A stretch of DNA of 64,000 nucleotides from JBNFVY01 sp049943335 (GTDB lineage Bacteria > Pseudomonadota > Alphaproteobacteria > Rhodobacterales > Rhodobacteraceae), in the NCBI RefSeq assembly GCF_049943335.1, contig NZ_JBNFVY010000005.1, forward strand, positions 62,001 through 126,000, given 5' to 3'. Position numbers and translations under genes: made by a program. This document shows positions 1-9,205 of the stretch, one piece after another. The notes below the pieces were generated by a model. That model made no database searches and was not told the DNA's origin. It saw nothing but the letters and a program-made list of their open reading frames with translations. Each line of letters begins with the position of its first letter. Position 1 is the stretch's first letter.

Positions 1-411
1 CTGGTCAGCTCGGACAGCGATTTCACCGCACTGGCCAACCGCATCCGCGAACAGGGGCTGGACGTGATCGGCATCGGCGAGTCAAAGGCCCCGGACAGCC
101 TGCGCAACGTCTGCAACCGGTTCATTCTGATTGAAAACATCGTCGACGAACCGGCGCCCAAGGGCGAAAAGACCGCCGGCAAACTGCCTGTTCAAGACGC
201 GATACCGCTGATTCTGAGGGCGATGGACAAAATTGCCCAAGACGATGACTGGTACGCGTTGGGGCAGTTGGGCCAGTATATCGTGGCGGACAATCCCGAT
301 TTTGACACGCGGACCTACGGCAAGCGCAAGCTGTCGGACCTGATTGAAGGTTTGTCGCGGTTCGAAACCCGCAGCCAAGGCAATCAGCTGCAGGTCAGGC
401 GGGTAGATTAG
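1..411 (+). CDS. NYN-domain (LabA-like) protein with C-terminal OST-HTH/LOTUS domain, 5' end missing
   Basis: The open frame enters the window at base 1, so the N-terminus is missing. The first residues (LVSSDSDFTALANRIRE) match the second half of an NYN/PIN-like nuclease fold, where the SDSDF block supplies acidic metal-binding residues; the GIGESKAPDSLRNVCNRFI segment follows it. After a short linker the last 75 residues look like an OST-HTH/LOTUS RNA-binding domain (LGQYIVADNPDFDTRTYG, then LSDLIEG). Such proteins are presumed RNA-processing or RNA-binding factors; the substrate is unknown. The stop codon overlaps the stop of the convergent TetR gene. Confidence 0.8.
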   Translation: MVSSDSDFTALANRIREQGLDVIGIGESKAPDSLRNVCNRFILIENIVDEPAPKGEKTAGKLPVQDAIPLILRAMDKIAQDDDWYALGQLGQYIVADNPDFDTRTYGKRKLSDLIEGLSRFETRSQGNQLQVRRVD

Positions 412-1025
412 ACCCCGTACCGCGCCAGAAACATGTCGACCGCGCCATCGATGACGCGGTCGATCTCGGCTTCGGTTGGCTGCTCTTTCAGACCCAGCAG
501 GCAACAAGGGTGCAAATGCACCTTGCAAAGTTCGGCAAATTGCTCGGCGGCCAGATCGACATCGTTGATGACCAATTCTCCGCGCTCAGTCGCCGCGCGC
601 AGGTACAAGCCCAGGGTATCGCGCATCAGTTTCGGCCCGCTTTCATAGAATTTTCGGGCCAATTCGGGGAAGCGACCGGATTCTGTCACGCCGATTCGAA
701 ATATGTTTTGTCCAACGTCTGACAGCAAGAACTTCAAGATCTTGCGCCCGGCTTCGGGCAACACTTCTGACGGCGGGCGCGTCAAGTCTGCGGTTTCCAG
801 ATGGCCCTGAGTGACCCGCAAGCATTCACGCGACGCCGCTTCGATGAAGAGCATCCGTTTGTCCGGGAAATAGGAATACAAGGTGGCCTTGGATACCCCG
901 GCCTCGCGGGCGATGTCATCAACACCGGTGGCTTCGAACCCGTTGCGCATGAACACCGTTCGGGCACCGTCCAGTACCTGATCGAATTTTCTGCCTTTTT
1001 TGATCGACGAAATCGGTTTGTTCAT
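408..1025 (-). CDS. TetR/AcrR family transcriptional regulator
   Basis: This is a 205-residue one-component repressor-type protein. The N-terminal helix-turn-helix is clear (TGVDDIAREAGVSKATLYSY, about residues 33-52), followed by FPDKRMLFIEA. The C-terminal half resembles the AefR-like TetR ligand domain (GQNIFRIGVTESGRFPELAR). I chose the ATG at 1025 because GAGGAG sits about six bases upstream; a GTG two codons earlier lies on top of that Shine-Dalgarno sequence. It faces away from fghA across a 436-bp gap, so it could control itself or fghA, but no clear palindromic operator is visible. The ligand is unknown. Confidence 0.88.
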   Translation of the reverse strand: MNKPISSIKKGRKFDQVLDGARTVFMRNGFEATGVDDIAREAGVSKATLYSYFPDKRMLFIEAASRECLRVTQGHLETADLTRPPSEVLPEAGRKILKFLLSDVGQNIFRIGVTESGRFPELARKFYESGPKLMRDTLGLYLRAATERGELVINDVDLAAEQFAELCKVHLHPCCLLGLKEQPTEAEIDRVIDGAVDMFLARYGV

Positions 1026-1461
1026 GGCCACTCCTCAACTCAGGATAAACTTGACGGTTTTCTAATAGAAGATCAAAAAACACGGCTTTTTCTTGGCTAT
1101 TGCGTTGACCCACCGCGACACCCAACCAACTGCCTGCCAGAGAAGTGTCAAACGTCCAGCAGACCAAATGCCGTTCCTTTTGGCAGGCCAGCGCAATGTG
1201 GCTGATACACAAATAAATTGCGTGCGGGGGTCGTCGCGCCAACACGGCCAAACTCTATTCGGGTGTTCAATACGCGCCCGCTGAAGGGTTGGCAGGGGTC
1301 GATCAGCACTGTGTGCGGGGCTTGTGTGGACGCACGGCACATGAGAAACCAAAGATGATCCTGGCAACTGACCGCGCGGCAACAAATGCGCCCGGGCTGG
1401 ACGCCGCCAGGGTAAAAACGCTGCTGGACAACTCTTCAGCATTTTTCAAAGGTGATGACAC
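1026..1461. other. 436-bp gap between the TetR gene and fghA
   Basis: I see no convincing gene here. It must hold the promoters of the TetR gene and of fghA. The only reading frame of note is a 36-codon one, ATG 1355 to TGA 1465, whose stop overlaps the fghA GTG start in a GTGA arrangement; it has no clear ribosome binding site and no family resemblance I recognise. The AAAGGTGAT stretch ahead of the GTG at 1462 serves as the fghA ribosome binding site. Confidence 0.5.
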
Positions 1462-2292
1462 GTGAAAACCTTATCGGAAAATAGGTGCTTTGGCGGCATT
1501 CAGGGCGTTTATTCCCATCAAAGTGCTGCGACCGGCACGGAAATGACATTCGGCCTTTTCCAGCCTGCCGAGGCGCAAGATGGTGCGGTCCCGGTTCTTT
1601 GGTTTCTGTCGGGCCTGACATGCAACCATGAGAACGCGATGATCAAGGCCGGGGCGCAAGCATGGGCTGCGGAACAGGGTTTGGCCGTCGTATATCCAGA
1701 CACCTCTCCGCGCGGCGAAAATGTCGCTGACGACGACGCTTATGATCTGGGTCAGGGCGCAGGGTTTTATGTCAATGCGACCCAAGACCCTTGGGCAAAA
1801 CACTTCAAGATGTGGGATTACGTGGCCGACGAGCTGCCCGCACTGGTATTTGAACATTTTGCTTTGGATCGGGACTGCCAGGCGATAACCGGACATTCAA
1901 TGGGCGGGCACGGCGCGCTCACGCTGGCTATGTCGATGCCGGGTCGCTTCCGGTCGGTTTCGGCCTTTTCGCCAATCTGCAATCCGACCGACAGCGATTG
2001 GGGGGCCAAGCAATTTGGCGCGTATCTGGGGGGCAATCCGGAAACTTGGCGCGCACATGATGCGTCCATTTTGATGGCCGAAAACGGTTTTGACGGGCCG
2101 GTTCTGATTGACATCGGGACCCAGGATCAGTTCGTTGACCTGCTGCGCCCTGAAACACTGGCAACAGCAATGGCGGCGCGGCGCCAACAGGGGGTTTTCC
2201 GAATGCAACCGGGCTACGATCACTCGTATTTCTTCGTGGCGTCCTTCATGGAAGATCACGTGAATTTCCACGCCGAGGCGCTTTGGGCGTGA
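1462..2292 (+). CDS. fghA: S-formylglutathione hydrolase (esterase D family)
   Basis: The 276-residue product hydrolyses S-formylglutathione to formate and glutathione, the second step of glutathione-dependent formaldehyde detoxification in the cytoplasm. The length and N-terminus (ENRCFGGIQGVYSH) are typical. The alpha/beta-hydrolase triad is visible: Ser146 in GHSMGGHG, Asp222 in GTQDQF and His254 in GYDHSYFF. The start is GTG, placed by an AAAGGTGAT Shine-Dalgarno. Formaldehyde dehydrogenase and Gfa, its usual partners, are not in the window. The stop codon overlaps the start of the DUF188 gene (GTGA), so the two are probably co-translated. Confidence 0.95.
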   Translation: MKTLSENRCFGGIQGVYSHQSAATGTEMTFGLFQPAEAQDGAVPVLWFLSGLTCNHENAMIKAGAQAWAAEQGLAVVYPDTSPRGENVADDDAYDLGQGAGFYVNATQDPWAKHFKMWDYVADELPALVFEHFALDRDCQAITGHSMGGHGALTLAMSMPGRFRSVSAFSPICNPTDSDWGAKQFGAYLGGNPETWRAHDASILMAENGFDGPVLIDIGTQDQFVDLLRPETLATAMAARRQQGVFRMQPGYDHSYFFVASFMEDHVNFHAEALWA

Positions 2293-2741
2293 TTTACGTC
2301 GACGCCGATGCCTGCCCGGTTAAGGCCGAAGCCGAGCGTGTGGCCACCCGGCACAAGCTGCGGATGTTCGTGGTGTCCAACGGTGGACTGCGCCCATCGC
2401 AAAACCCGTTGGTGGAAACGGTGATCGTTCCCGAAGGCCCAGACATCGCAGACATGTGGATATCCGAGCGCGCCGGGCGGGGGGACGTGGTCGTGACGGG
2501 GGATATTCCCCTAGCCGCAAAATGCGTCGAAGGCGGCGCGCAGGTCCTCAAACATAACGGCGAGGCGCTGACCCGGGCCAATATCGGCAATGTATTGGCA
2601 ACGCGCGACCTGATGGCAGATATTCGCGCCGCCGATCCGTTTCGCCAGGGTGGCGGCAAAGCCTTTTCCAAATCCGACCGGTCGCGTTTTCTCGATGCAC
2701 TGGAACGGGCGGTGCGCAAAGCTGCAACGGAGGCAAAATGA
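2289..2741 (+). CDS. YaiI/YqxD family (DUF188) protein
   Basis: This 150-residue protein belongs to the DUF188 family, a PIN-like fold of unknown biochemical role. The family hallmark MIYVDADACPVK opens the protein, followed by a conserved DIADMWI segment and the GDVVVTGDIPLA acidic motif. The GTG at 2289 is preferred over a TTG six bases upstream because it gives the canonical N-terminus and a 4-base overlap with the fghA stop. It overlaps the next gene by ATGA as well, which places it in the middle of a three-gene transcript with fghA and a HAD phosphatase. No function can be assigned from context. Confidence 0.9.
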   Translation: MIYVDADACPVKAEAERVATRHKLRMFVVSNGGLRPSQNPLVETVIVPEGPDIADMWISERAGRGDVVVTGDIPLAAKCVEGGAQVLKHNGEALTRANIGNVLATRDLMADIRAADPFRQGGGKAFSKSDRSRFLDALERAVRKAATEAK

Positions 2742-3355
2742 TCGACGCAGTGATTTTCGATATCGGCAACGTGCTGATCGAATGGCAACCTGAACGCCAC
2801 TACGACCGGGAAATTGGCGAAGAGCGCCGTCGCGCCCTGTTCGATACCATCGATCTGCATGCGATGAACGATGTCATCGACAGCGGAGGGCCCTTTAAAG
2901 AGACGATCTATGCCACGGCCGAACGCCACCCCGATTTTCAGCACGAAATTCGCATGTGGTTCGACGACTGGATCGAAATGGCGCGCCCGGCGATTGACCA
3001 TTCTGTGCGGCTGCTCCGCGCGCTGCGCACAAAGGGCGTGCCTGTATTCGCCCTGACAAATTTCGGAATCGACAGTTTCGCCTATGCCCAGACCCACTAT
3101 GATTTTCTGAGTGAGTTCGATCAGGCGTTTGTGTCGGGCCACATGGGCGTGATCAAACCCGACCCGCGCATCTATCAGATGGTGGAAGAGGCCTGCGGGA
3201 TCGCCCCCGACCGGTTGCTGTTCACTGACGATCGCGCGGACAACATATCCACCGCGCGCGCACGCGGATGGCAAGCGCACCTGTTCGATGGCCCGCAAGG
3301 TTGGGCCAATCGGCTTGTGGCTGACGGGCTTCTATCGCCCGGTGAAGCCAAGTGA
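2738..3355 (+). CDS. HAD-superfamily hydrolase (HAD-IA, haloacid dehalogenase-like)
   Basis: A 205-residue HAD phosphatase. Motif I with the nucleophile is FDIGNVL (Asp8). A helical cap follows, then motif II ALTNFG, motif III Lys in GVIKPDPRIY, and motif IV DDRADN. The second Asp of the usual DxD motif is replaced by Gly-Asn (DIGN), as is common in YihX-like members of this family that act on sugar phosphates. The substrate cannot be deduced. Its ATG overlaps the stop of the DUF188 gene (ATGA), so it is the last gene of the fghA transcript. Confidence 0.88.
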   Translation: MIDAVIFDIGNVLIEWQPERHYDREIGEERRRALFDTIDLHAMNDVIDSGGPFKETIYATAERHPDFQHEIRMWFDDWIEMARPAIDHSVRLLRALRTKGVPVFALTNFGIDSFAYAQTHYDFLSEFDQAFVSGHMGVIKPDPRIYQMVEEACGIAPDRLLFTDDRADNISTARARGWQAHLFDGPQGWANRLVADGLLSPGEAK

Positions 3356-3418
3356 TCCTCTGGGTCCGCGCATTTATGCCGCCCTATTCTGGCCATGCGA
3401 CGGTGCAAGGTACATGAC

Positions 3419-4342
3419 ATGATCTGGGTTATCATTGGCGCATTCATTCTAGCGATTGCTGTGGCGCCCTTCGCGTTCGAGGCGCGCAAGAGCAGGCCTT
3501 CCGGCAAAGCCTATGATGCGGCGCCCGGCGCGCTGGCCAAGTTGACGGATGGCAAAACGTACTATGAATGGCACGGGCCGGTGGATGGCGACGTTCTTGT
3601 TTGTGTGCACGGGCTGTCTACCCCCAGTTTTATCTGGGACGGCTTGGTGCGCAATCTGACCACCATGGGCTACCGGGTGCTCACGTATGATCTCTATGGG
3701 CGCGGCCTTTCGGATGCACCGCCTAGGCCACAAACGCGCGAGTTTTTCCTACGCCAGCTGCGCGAGCTTTTGGCGCATGAAGGCGTGCAAGAGTATTCGC
3801 TTTTAGGATATTCCATGGGCGGGCAGATTGCGATCGCCCAGACCGCCGAAGAACCTGAATTTGTCGAGCGTTTGATCCTGTTGGCCCCCGCCGGGTTCGC
3901 AATTCGCGCGACCGCAGTGACGCGTATGGTGCGCGATCGGGGCTGGATCGGGGACTGGCTGTTTTTTGGATTGGGCGGACGGAAACTGCGGCGTCAAAAC
4001 AACCGTCTTGCCGGGGTGGAAACGGCGGTGCCGGATCTGGCCCGGCGACAGAATGCGCAACTGGACCAAAAAGGGTATTTGACCAGCGTACTGTCCAGCA
4101 TGCGCCATATGCTGGCGGACGACGCAGAAAAAGACATGGCCGAAATCCAACGCGCCCATGTGCCCGTTCTGGCCATTTGGGGCGAAAAGGATGCCCAGAT
4201 CCAGGCCAGTGCCGTCGGATGCCTGGCGAAGGTCAATCGCGATGCCCGGCACGCCACGATTGCGGGGGCTTCACACTGGCTGCCCGCCACGCATCCGGGC
4301 GAAGTCAGTCGGGCAATCGTGGAATTCCGCCGCGACACCTAA
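3419..4342 (+). CDS. alpha/beta-fold hydrolase with N-terminal membrane anchor
   Basis: The 307-residue product starts with a hydrophobic segment (residues 1-20) that should anchor it in the inner membrane or act as an uncleaved signal. The hydrolase domain shows the oxyanion HG motif (VCVHGLS, about 62-68), the nucleophile elbow GYSMGG (Ser132), an acid in WGEKDAQ and the catalytic His in GASHWLP. I chose ATG 3419 because AAGG lies eight bases ahead; an ATG at 3395 in the same frame lacks a ribosome binding site. The substrate is unknown. The stop overlaps that of the convergent MFS gene. Confidence 0.85.
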   Translation: MIWVIIGAFILAIAVAPFAFEARKSRPSGKAYDAAPGALAKLTDGKTYYEWHGPVDGDVLVCVHGLSTPSFIWDGLVRNLTTMGYRVLTYDLYGRGLSDAPPRPQTREFFLRQLRELLAHEGVQEYSLLGYSMGGQIAIAQTAEEPEFVERLILLAPAGFAIRATAVTRMVRDRGWIGDWLFFGLGGRKLRRQNNRLAGVETAVPDLARRQNAQLDQKGYLTSVLSSMRHMLADDAEKDMAEIQRAHVPVLAIWGEKDAQIQASAVGCLAKVNRDARHATIAGASHWLPATHPGEVSRAIVEFRRDT

Positions 4343-5580
4343 ACTGCGACCGGCGCTGGCCGGTTTTCGCGCACCGGCAGATGCACGATGGCCGAAAACG
4401 CACCAACACCGACCCCGATCCACCACACCATCGTGTAGTCCCCGTAAATGTCATACAGTCGGCCGCCCAGCCAAACGCCTAGAAAGCTGCCCAACTGATG
4501 GCTGAAAAATACGATCCCGTAGAGCGTGCCCATATACCGCAGCCCGTAAATATGGGCGATCAAACCTGAGGTCAGCGGCACCGTCGCCAACCACATCGCC
4601 CCCATCGCGACCGAAAAAACCAGCACCGAAATCGGTGTGATCGGAAGCGAAATGAACAGCGCGGCCGCAATGGTGCGACCGGTATAGATACCGGCAAGTA
4701 GGTACTTCTTTGGGAAGTGATTTCCCAGGTATCCGGCCAGCAATGTCCCGGCGATGTTGGCAACCCCGATCAGCGAAATTGCGACCGCCCCCAAGGTGGC
4801 CGTCGTCGATATTCCCAATGAGGCAAGGGTGCCGGACGGGTCAATCGCCCCGCACATTTCCGTCACCAAGGCGGGGAAATGCGCGGTCACGAAAGCCAAC
4901 TGGTACCCGCATGAGAAAAAGCCAAGGAAAATCAGCGTAAAACTGGGATCCCGGCCCGCCCGAATCAGGATTTGACCAAGAGTTTCCTCAAGCTCGGATT
5001 TGGTTGCGGGCCGCCCGGTGCGCAACATCGGAAGAAAGGCCAGCGTGCAAAGGATCGCGATTGCAAAAATGACAAAGACCGATTGCCACGGCATCATGCC
5101 AAGCAGCCACTGCGCCAAAGGCGCGCCGAACACCTGCCCGGCGGATCCTGCAGCCGTGGCGATGGCCAGCGACATGGACCTGTGCGCATCGCTTGCCGCG
5201 CGCCCGACAACTGCCAAGATCACGCCAAAGCCCGTCCCTGCGATGCCGAAACCAACCAGCACCTCTAACATTTGATGCGCTTCGGGCGTCGTTGCGAAGG
5301 ATGACAGCAAAAGCCCGGCCGCGTACATTCCCGCGCCAAGGGTGATGGCCAACCGTTCGCCAAGCCGTTCGGCCAATGCGCCAAAAATCGGCTGGCCGAT
5401 GCCCCATGCCAGGTTCTGGATCGCGATGGCCATGGAAAATTCGCTGCGCAGCCACCCATAATCTTGCGCGATCGGAATCTGGAACACACCGAACGACGCG
5501 CGAATGGCAAAATTGATCATGATGATGCCGCAACCGGCAATCAGCACTGGGGTCACGAGCGAAGCGCGTGTGTGGTTCAT
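4339..5580 (-). CDS. MFS transporter
   Basis: A 413-residue major facilitator superfamily permease with about twelve predicted membrane helices. Hydrophobic blocks alternate with short loops throughout, for example ASFGVFQIPIAQDYGW near the N-terminus and GSFLGVWLGGRLYDIYGDY near the C-terminus; the loop between helices 2 and 3 carries GALAERLGERLA, the usual MFS signature site. The start is fixed by AGGAG just upstream (revcomp of 5586-5590). An open frame continues farther upstream but is the antisense shadow of zapE. It stands alone in its orientation, divergent from zapE, so the substrate is unknown. Confidence 0.88.
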   Translation of the reverse strand: MNHTRASLVTPVLIAGCGIIMINFAIRASFGVFQIPIAQDYGWLRSEFSMAIAIQNLAWGIGQPIFGALAERLGERLAITLGAGMYAAGLLLSSFATTPEAHQMLEVLVGFGIAGTGFGVILAVVGRAASDAHRSMSLAIATAAGSAGQVFGAPLAQWLLGMMPWQSVFVIFAIAILCTLAFLPMLRTGRPATKSELEETLGQILIRAGRDPSFTLIFLGFFSCGYQLAFVTAHFPALVTEMCGAIDPSGTLASLGISTTATLGAVAISLIGVANIAGTLLAGYLGNHFPKKYLLAGIYTGRTIAAALFISLPITPISVLVFSVAMGAMWLATVPLTSGLIAHIYGLRYMGTLYGIVFFSHQLGSFLGVWLGGRLYDIYGDYTMVWWIGVGVGAFSAIVHLPVRENRPAPVAV

Positions 5581-5694
5581 CGGGATCTCCTGTTCGATCA
5601 ATGCATTGCCCAGACCTGTCGTAAGGTCAAATGAACAATCGTTCTGCCATTCATCATCTTTCCTAATCCCGCCCGGCAGGCTAGACCGGCAAAA

Positions 5695-6786
5695 ATGAGC
5701 CAGACGATTCAACAGATTTACGAACAGCGGGTGCAGGCGGGCGATTTGCAACGTGATCCCGCGCAAGAGGGGGCCTTGCCCGAACTTGAGCGCATTCGCA
5801 GCGCACTGGCCGAACGCAAGCCTGCTTCGGGCCTGCGCGGCTTGTTCGCAAAACCACCCGAGCCGCCCCGCGGCCTTTATATGTGGGGCGGTGTCGGGCG
5901 TGGAAAATCCATGCTTATGGACCTGTTCCACGAAGCTGCGCCCGTCCCCTCGCGCCGCGTCCACTTTCACGCCTTCATGCAGGAAATCCACACCGGCCTT
6001 GCGCGCGAACGCGATGCTGGCGTTGATGAGCCGCTGTCCAAGATCGCAAAAGCTGTTGCAAAGGATGTACGGCTGCTTTGCTTCGACGAAATGCAGATCA
6101 CAGACATCACTGACGCGATGATTGTGGGGCGCTTGTTCGACCTGCTGTTCGAAGAACGGGTGGTGGTTGTCACGACCTCGAACCGGGTGCCGGACGATCT
6201 TTACAAGGATGGTCTCAACCGCCAGCTTTTCCGGCCGTTTATCGACCTGATCAAAGAGCGGATGGTCGTGCATCACCTGCATTCGCCGGTCGATTACCGG
6301 CAAGGCCGGCTGACCGGGACGCCTGTCTATTTCACCCCGGCCGATGCGCAGGCACGCACTGCGATGGATGATATCTGGCACGACCTGACCGGAGGCGAGG
6401 CCGCGCCTCTCAAACTCATCGTGAAAAAACGCGAGGTCGTGTTGCCGGCGTATCGGAATGGGATCGCCCGCGCGCGGTTTTGGGACCTGTGCGGCACGAT
6501 GCTGGGGCCTGGTGACTATCTGGCCGTTGCGGACGCGGTGAAAGTGCTATTGCTCGAAGATATCCCGCAGCTGGGCCGCTCGAATTTCAATGAAGCCAAA
6601 CGGTTCGTCACTTTGATCGATGCCCTGTACGAGGCAAAAGTGCGCCTTGTTGCATCCGCCGCCGCCCCGCCCGAACAGCTCTATGTCGAAGGTGAAGGGC
6701 GGTTTGAATTCGAACGCACGGCAAGCCGACTGCGTGAAATGCAAGCCGCAGATTGGGGTGTGGACCCTGAAGATATACCAATCTGA
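5695..6786 (+). CDS. zapE: cell division protein ZapE (AFG1-like ATPase)
   Basis: The 363-residue protein is an AFG1/ZapE family P-loop ATPase; in E. coli ZapE associates with the FtsZ ring under stress and low oxygen. The Walker A motif is GGVGRGKSM (about residues 65-73), Walker B is LLCFDEMQ (Asp131/Glu132) and the sensor region reads TSNRVPDDLY. Family length and N-terminal DPAQEGALPELERI are as expected. It is monocistronic between the divergent MFS gene and the convergent folC. No strong terminator is visible between zapE and folC, only a short TCGCGC-TTG-GGCGCGA hairpin near 6848. Confidence 0.93.
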   Translation: MSQTIQQIYEQRVQAGDLQRDPAQEGALPELERIRSALAERKPASGLRGLFAKPPEPPRGLYMWGGVGRGKSMLMDLFHEAAPVPSRRVHFHAFMQEIHTGLARERDAGVDEPLSKIAKAVAKDVRLLCFDEMQITDITDAMIVGRLFDLLFEERVVVVTTSNRVPDDLYKDGLNRQLFRPFIDLIKERMVVHHLHSPVDYRQGRLTGTPVYFTPADAQARTAMDDIWHDLTGGEAAPLKLIVKKREVVLPAYRNGIARARFWDLCGTMLGPGDYLAVADAVKVLLLEDIPQLGRSNFNEAKRFVTLIDALYEAKVRLVASAAAPPEQLYVEGEGRFEFERTASRLREMQAADWGVDPEDIPI

Positions 6787-6934
6787 CGTTTCCAAAGGTA
6801 CGATTGGCTGGCCGTTCGAAATTGTGTTCGGGTTTTGGGGGGAAGTCGCGCTTGGGCGCGAAAGTCTTGCTGAAAAGCGATGGCGCCCCGGAACTAAGCC
6901 GAGAAATGCAGGCACGGTGCCCGTCGCGAAATTG

Positions 6935-8209
6935 TCAGCCGTGATCGCGTAGAATTCGACCGGCAAGATAGAGTGACCCGCATATCAAAATGCGCCCGCT
7001 GGCAGTTTCCTCTGCGATCTTGGCTACCGCGTGGGGCACAGATGGCGCCGACGTGGCAGGCATCCCGACCGACTTCGCAATTTCACAGGTTTGCGCGGCA
7101 TCCATCGTATTCGTTTCGCCCGGAATGGATACCGCTACCAGACTGGCGGCGACTTTGGACAAGGGGCGCAGATAGCCGGCCACATCCTTGGTGTTCAACA
7201 TGCCACAAATCAGGTGGGTGGGGCGCGGCGCAAGCGATGCCAGCGTTTCGGCCAGTGCTTCGCCCGCTGCACGATTGTGCCCGCCGTCCAACCAGAGTTC
7301 GATTGGGTTGGCCAGATCGACCAACGGACCTTTGCGAAGACGTTGCATGCGCGCGGGCCACACCGGAACAACGACGGCCGCTTCGCATGCTGTGTCGCTG
7401 GCGCCAAGCCTGCGCAGAGCGGCGATTGCCGTGCCGGCGTTCTGGACCTGGTGCTGGCCAAGCAAGCTTGGCATCGGCAGATCGAGCAAGCCCCGGTCGT
7501 CTTGATACACAAGGCGCCCGTGCTCGCTTGCAACGTGCCAGTCCTGTCCGTGGACAGACAGGGGTGCGCCCAGCCTGCGCGCCTGGGCTTCAATGACGTC
7601 CAGCGCATCGTCTTCTTGTCGGGCCACCACACAGGGGGTGCGTCGCTTGATGATACCGGCCTTTTCGCCGGCAATTTCCGCCAGCGTGTCGCCAAGGTAT
7701 TGCTGATGGTCGATGGACACCGGGGTGATCACGCTCAAGGCAGGCGCGTCGACCACGTTGGTTGCATCCAGACGCCCGCCCAACCCAACTTCGAGCAAGG
7801 TATAATCCGCCGGGGTCCGCGCGAACGCAAGGATGGCCGCGACCGTTGTGATTTCGAAATAGGTGATCGGTGCGCCGTCATTCGCAGTGTAGCATTCATC
7901 GAGCAAGCTGGTCAGCTTGTCTTCGGTGATCAATGTACCCGCCAGCCGGATGCGTTCATGAAAGCGCGCGAGATGCGGCGATGTATAGGCGTGCACACGG
8001 TGGCCGTCAGCCTCAAGCCCCGCGCGGATCATGGCTTGGGTCGACCCCTTTCCATTGGTTCCGGCGATATGAACCACGGGCGGCAGATCGTTTTGCGGAT
8101 TTCCCAGGGCGCCCAGCAAGCGCCAGACACGGTCCAACACAAGGTCCATCACCTTGGGGTGCAGCGCCATCATTCGTTCGAGAATGGCGTCCGAACGGAC
8201 CTGGGTCAC
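6935..8209 (-). CDS. folC: bifunctional folylpolyglutamate synthase / dihydrofolate synthase
   Basis: A 424-residue Mur-ligase-type enzyme that adds glutamate to dihydropteroate and then to reduced folates. The ATP loop IAGTNGKGST (about 48-57) is intact, followed by the YTSPHLARFHERIR folate-loop motif, the metal-binding EVGLGGRLDATNV region and SIDHQQYLGDT. The C-terminal domain carries WLDGGHNRAAGEAL. It begins inside the end of accD with an ATGA overlap, reproducing the accD-folC gene order seen in many proteobacteria and suggesting translational coupling. Confidence 0.95.
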   Translation of the reverse strand: MTQVRSDAILERMMALHPKVMDLVLDRVWRLLGALGNPQNDLPPVVHIAGTNGKGSTQAMIRAGLEADGHRVHAYTSPHLARFHERIRLAGTLITEDKLTSLLDECYTANDGAPITYFEITTVAAILAFARTPADYTLLEVGLGGRLDATNVVDAPALSVITPVSIDHQQYLGDTLAEIAGEKAGIIKRRTPCVVARQEDDALDVIEAQARRLGAPLSVHGQDWHVASEHGRLVYQDDRGLLDLPMPSLLGQHQVQNAGTAIAALRRLGASDTACEAAVVVPVWPARMQRLRKGPLVDLANPIELWLDGGHNRAAGEALAETLASLAPRPTHLICGMLNTKDVAGYLRPLSKVAASLVAVSIPGETNTMDAAQTCEIAKSVGMPATSAPSVPHAVAKIAEETASGRILICGSLYLAGRILRDHG

Positions 8210-9141
8210 GGCGTGTCGGTCTCACCGGTATTGCTGGCGTCTTCCTTGGCCTCGGCCACCGGCGGAGGCGGCAATTCGGCCGCCACCGCAGGGCGCAGAC
8301 CCAACAGCATCCGCACGATGGTGATCAATTCGTCGCGCAGGTGCTTGCGATGGGTGACCCGGTCCAGCATCCCGTGGTCCAGCAGGTACTCGGCCCGCTG
8401 AAAGCCCTCGGGTAATTTTTCACGTATCGTCTGCTCGATGACACGCGGGCCGGCGAAACAGATCAGCGCATTGGGTTCGGCGATCTGAACATCGCCAAGC
8501 ATGGCATAGGACGCCGTAACGCCGCCCGTTGTCGGGTGGGTCAGCACGACGATATAAGGCAGGCCAGCTTCCTTGAGCATCTGAACCGCAACGGTCGTAC
8601 GCGGCATCTGCATGAGGCTGAGAATGCCTTCCTGCATTCGTGCGCCACCTGCGGCCGAGAACAGGATCAGGGGGCGTTTCAGTTTGACGGCCCGTTCGGC
8701 GGCCGCGATGATCGCGTTGCCCACGTACATGCCCATCGACCCGCCCATAAAGGTAAAGTCCTGTACGGCTGCCACGATTGGGGTTTTGCCCATTTCGCCT
8801 TCGGCGACCAGCATGGTTTCGTGCTCACCCGTCGCCTTTTGCGCGGCTTTCAAACGGTCAGGGTATTTTTTCTGATCCTTGAACTGCAGCGGGTCGGCAA
8901 TCGGATCGGGGACCGCGATTTCCGAAAAAACGCCACCGTCAAAGATTGACCGAAGCCGTTCGCGTGCAGACAACGCCATATGGTGATCGCAACTTGTACA
9001 GACGTTCAGATTTGCGCTCAGTTCCCGGTGGAACAGCATCGTGCCGCACTCGGGGCACTTGGTCCACAGGTTCTCGGGCGTTTCATTGCGCGAGAAGATC
9101 GAGTTGATCCGCGGGCGGACGTAGTTGGTGATCCAGTTCAT
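8206..9141 (-). CDS. accD: acetyl-CoA carboxylase carboxyltransferase subunit beta
   Basis: This 311-residue subunit transfers carboxyl from carboxybiotin to acetyl-CoA in fatty-acid synthesis, working with AccA. The N-terminal zinc ribbon is complete (Cys29, Cys32, Cys48, Cys51). The crotonase-fold core shows the FTFMGGSMG and SAAGGARMQEG oxyanion and CoA-binding segments. The C-terminal tail after about residue 290 is proline/alanine rich and of low conservation. It is the first gene of the accD-folC pair. Confidence 0.96.
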   Translation of the reverse strand: MNWITNYVRPRINSIFSRNETPENLWTKCPECGTMLFHRELSANLNVCTSCDHHMALSARERLRSIFDGGVFSEIAVPDPIADPLQFKDQKKYPDRLKAAQKATGEHETMLVAEGEMGKTPIVAAVQDFTFMGGSMGMYVGNAIIAAAERAVKLKRPLILFSAAGGARMQEGILSLMQMPRTTVAVQMLKEAGLPYIVVLTHPTTGGVTASYAMLGDVQIAEPNALICFAGPRVIEQTIREKLPEGFQRAEYLLDHGMLDRVTHRKHLRDELITIVRMLLGLRPAVAAELPPPPVAEAKEDASNTGETDTP

Positions 9142-9205
9142 GTCAGCCTTAATTACCTGCTGTTCTCTCTAAAAACCATCTAAGCGCAGCACGCGGGAAT
9201 TGCAA

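Noticed and set aside
1062..1442. A 126-codon minus-strand frame between the TetR gene and fghA
   Set aside because: Composition is Pro/Arg/Cys rich without motifs; no ribosome site; probably non-coding.
5581..6381. N-terminal extension of the MFS permease
   Set aside because: It is antisense to zapE and follows no membrane or MFS pattern; ATG 5580 has a good ribosome site.
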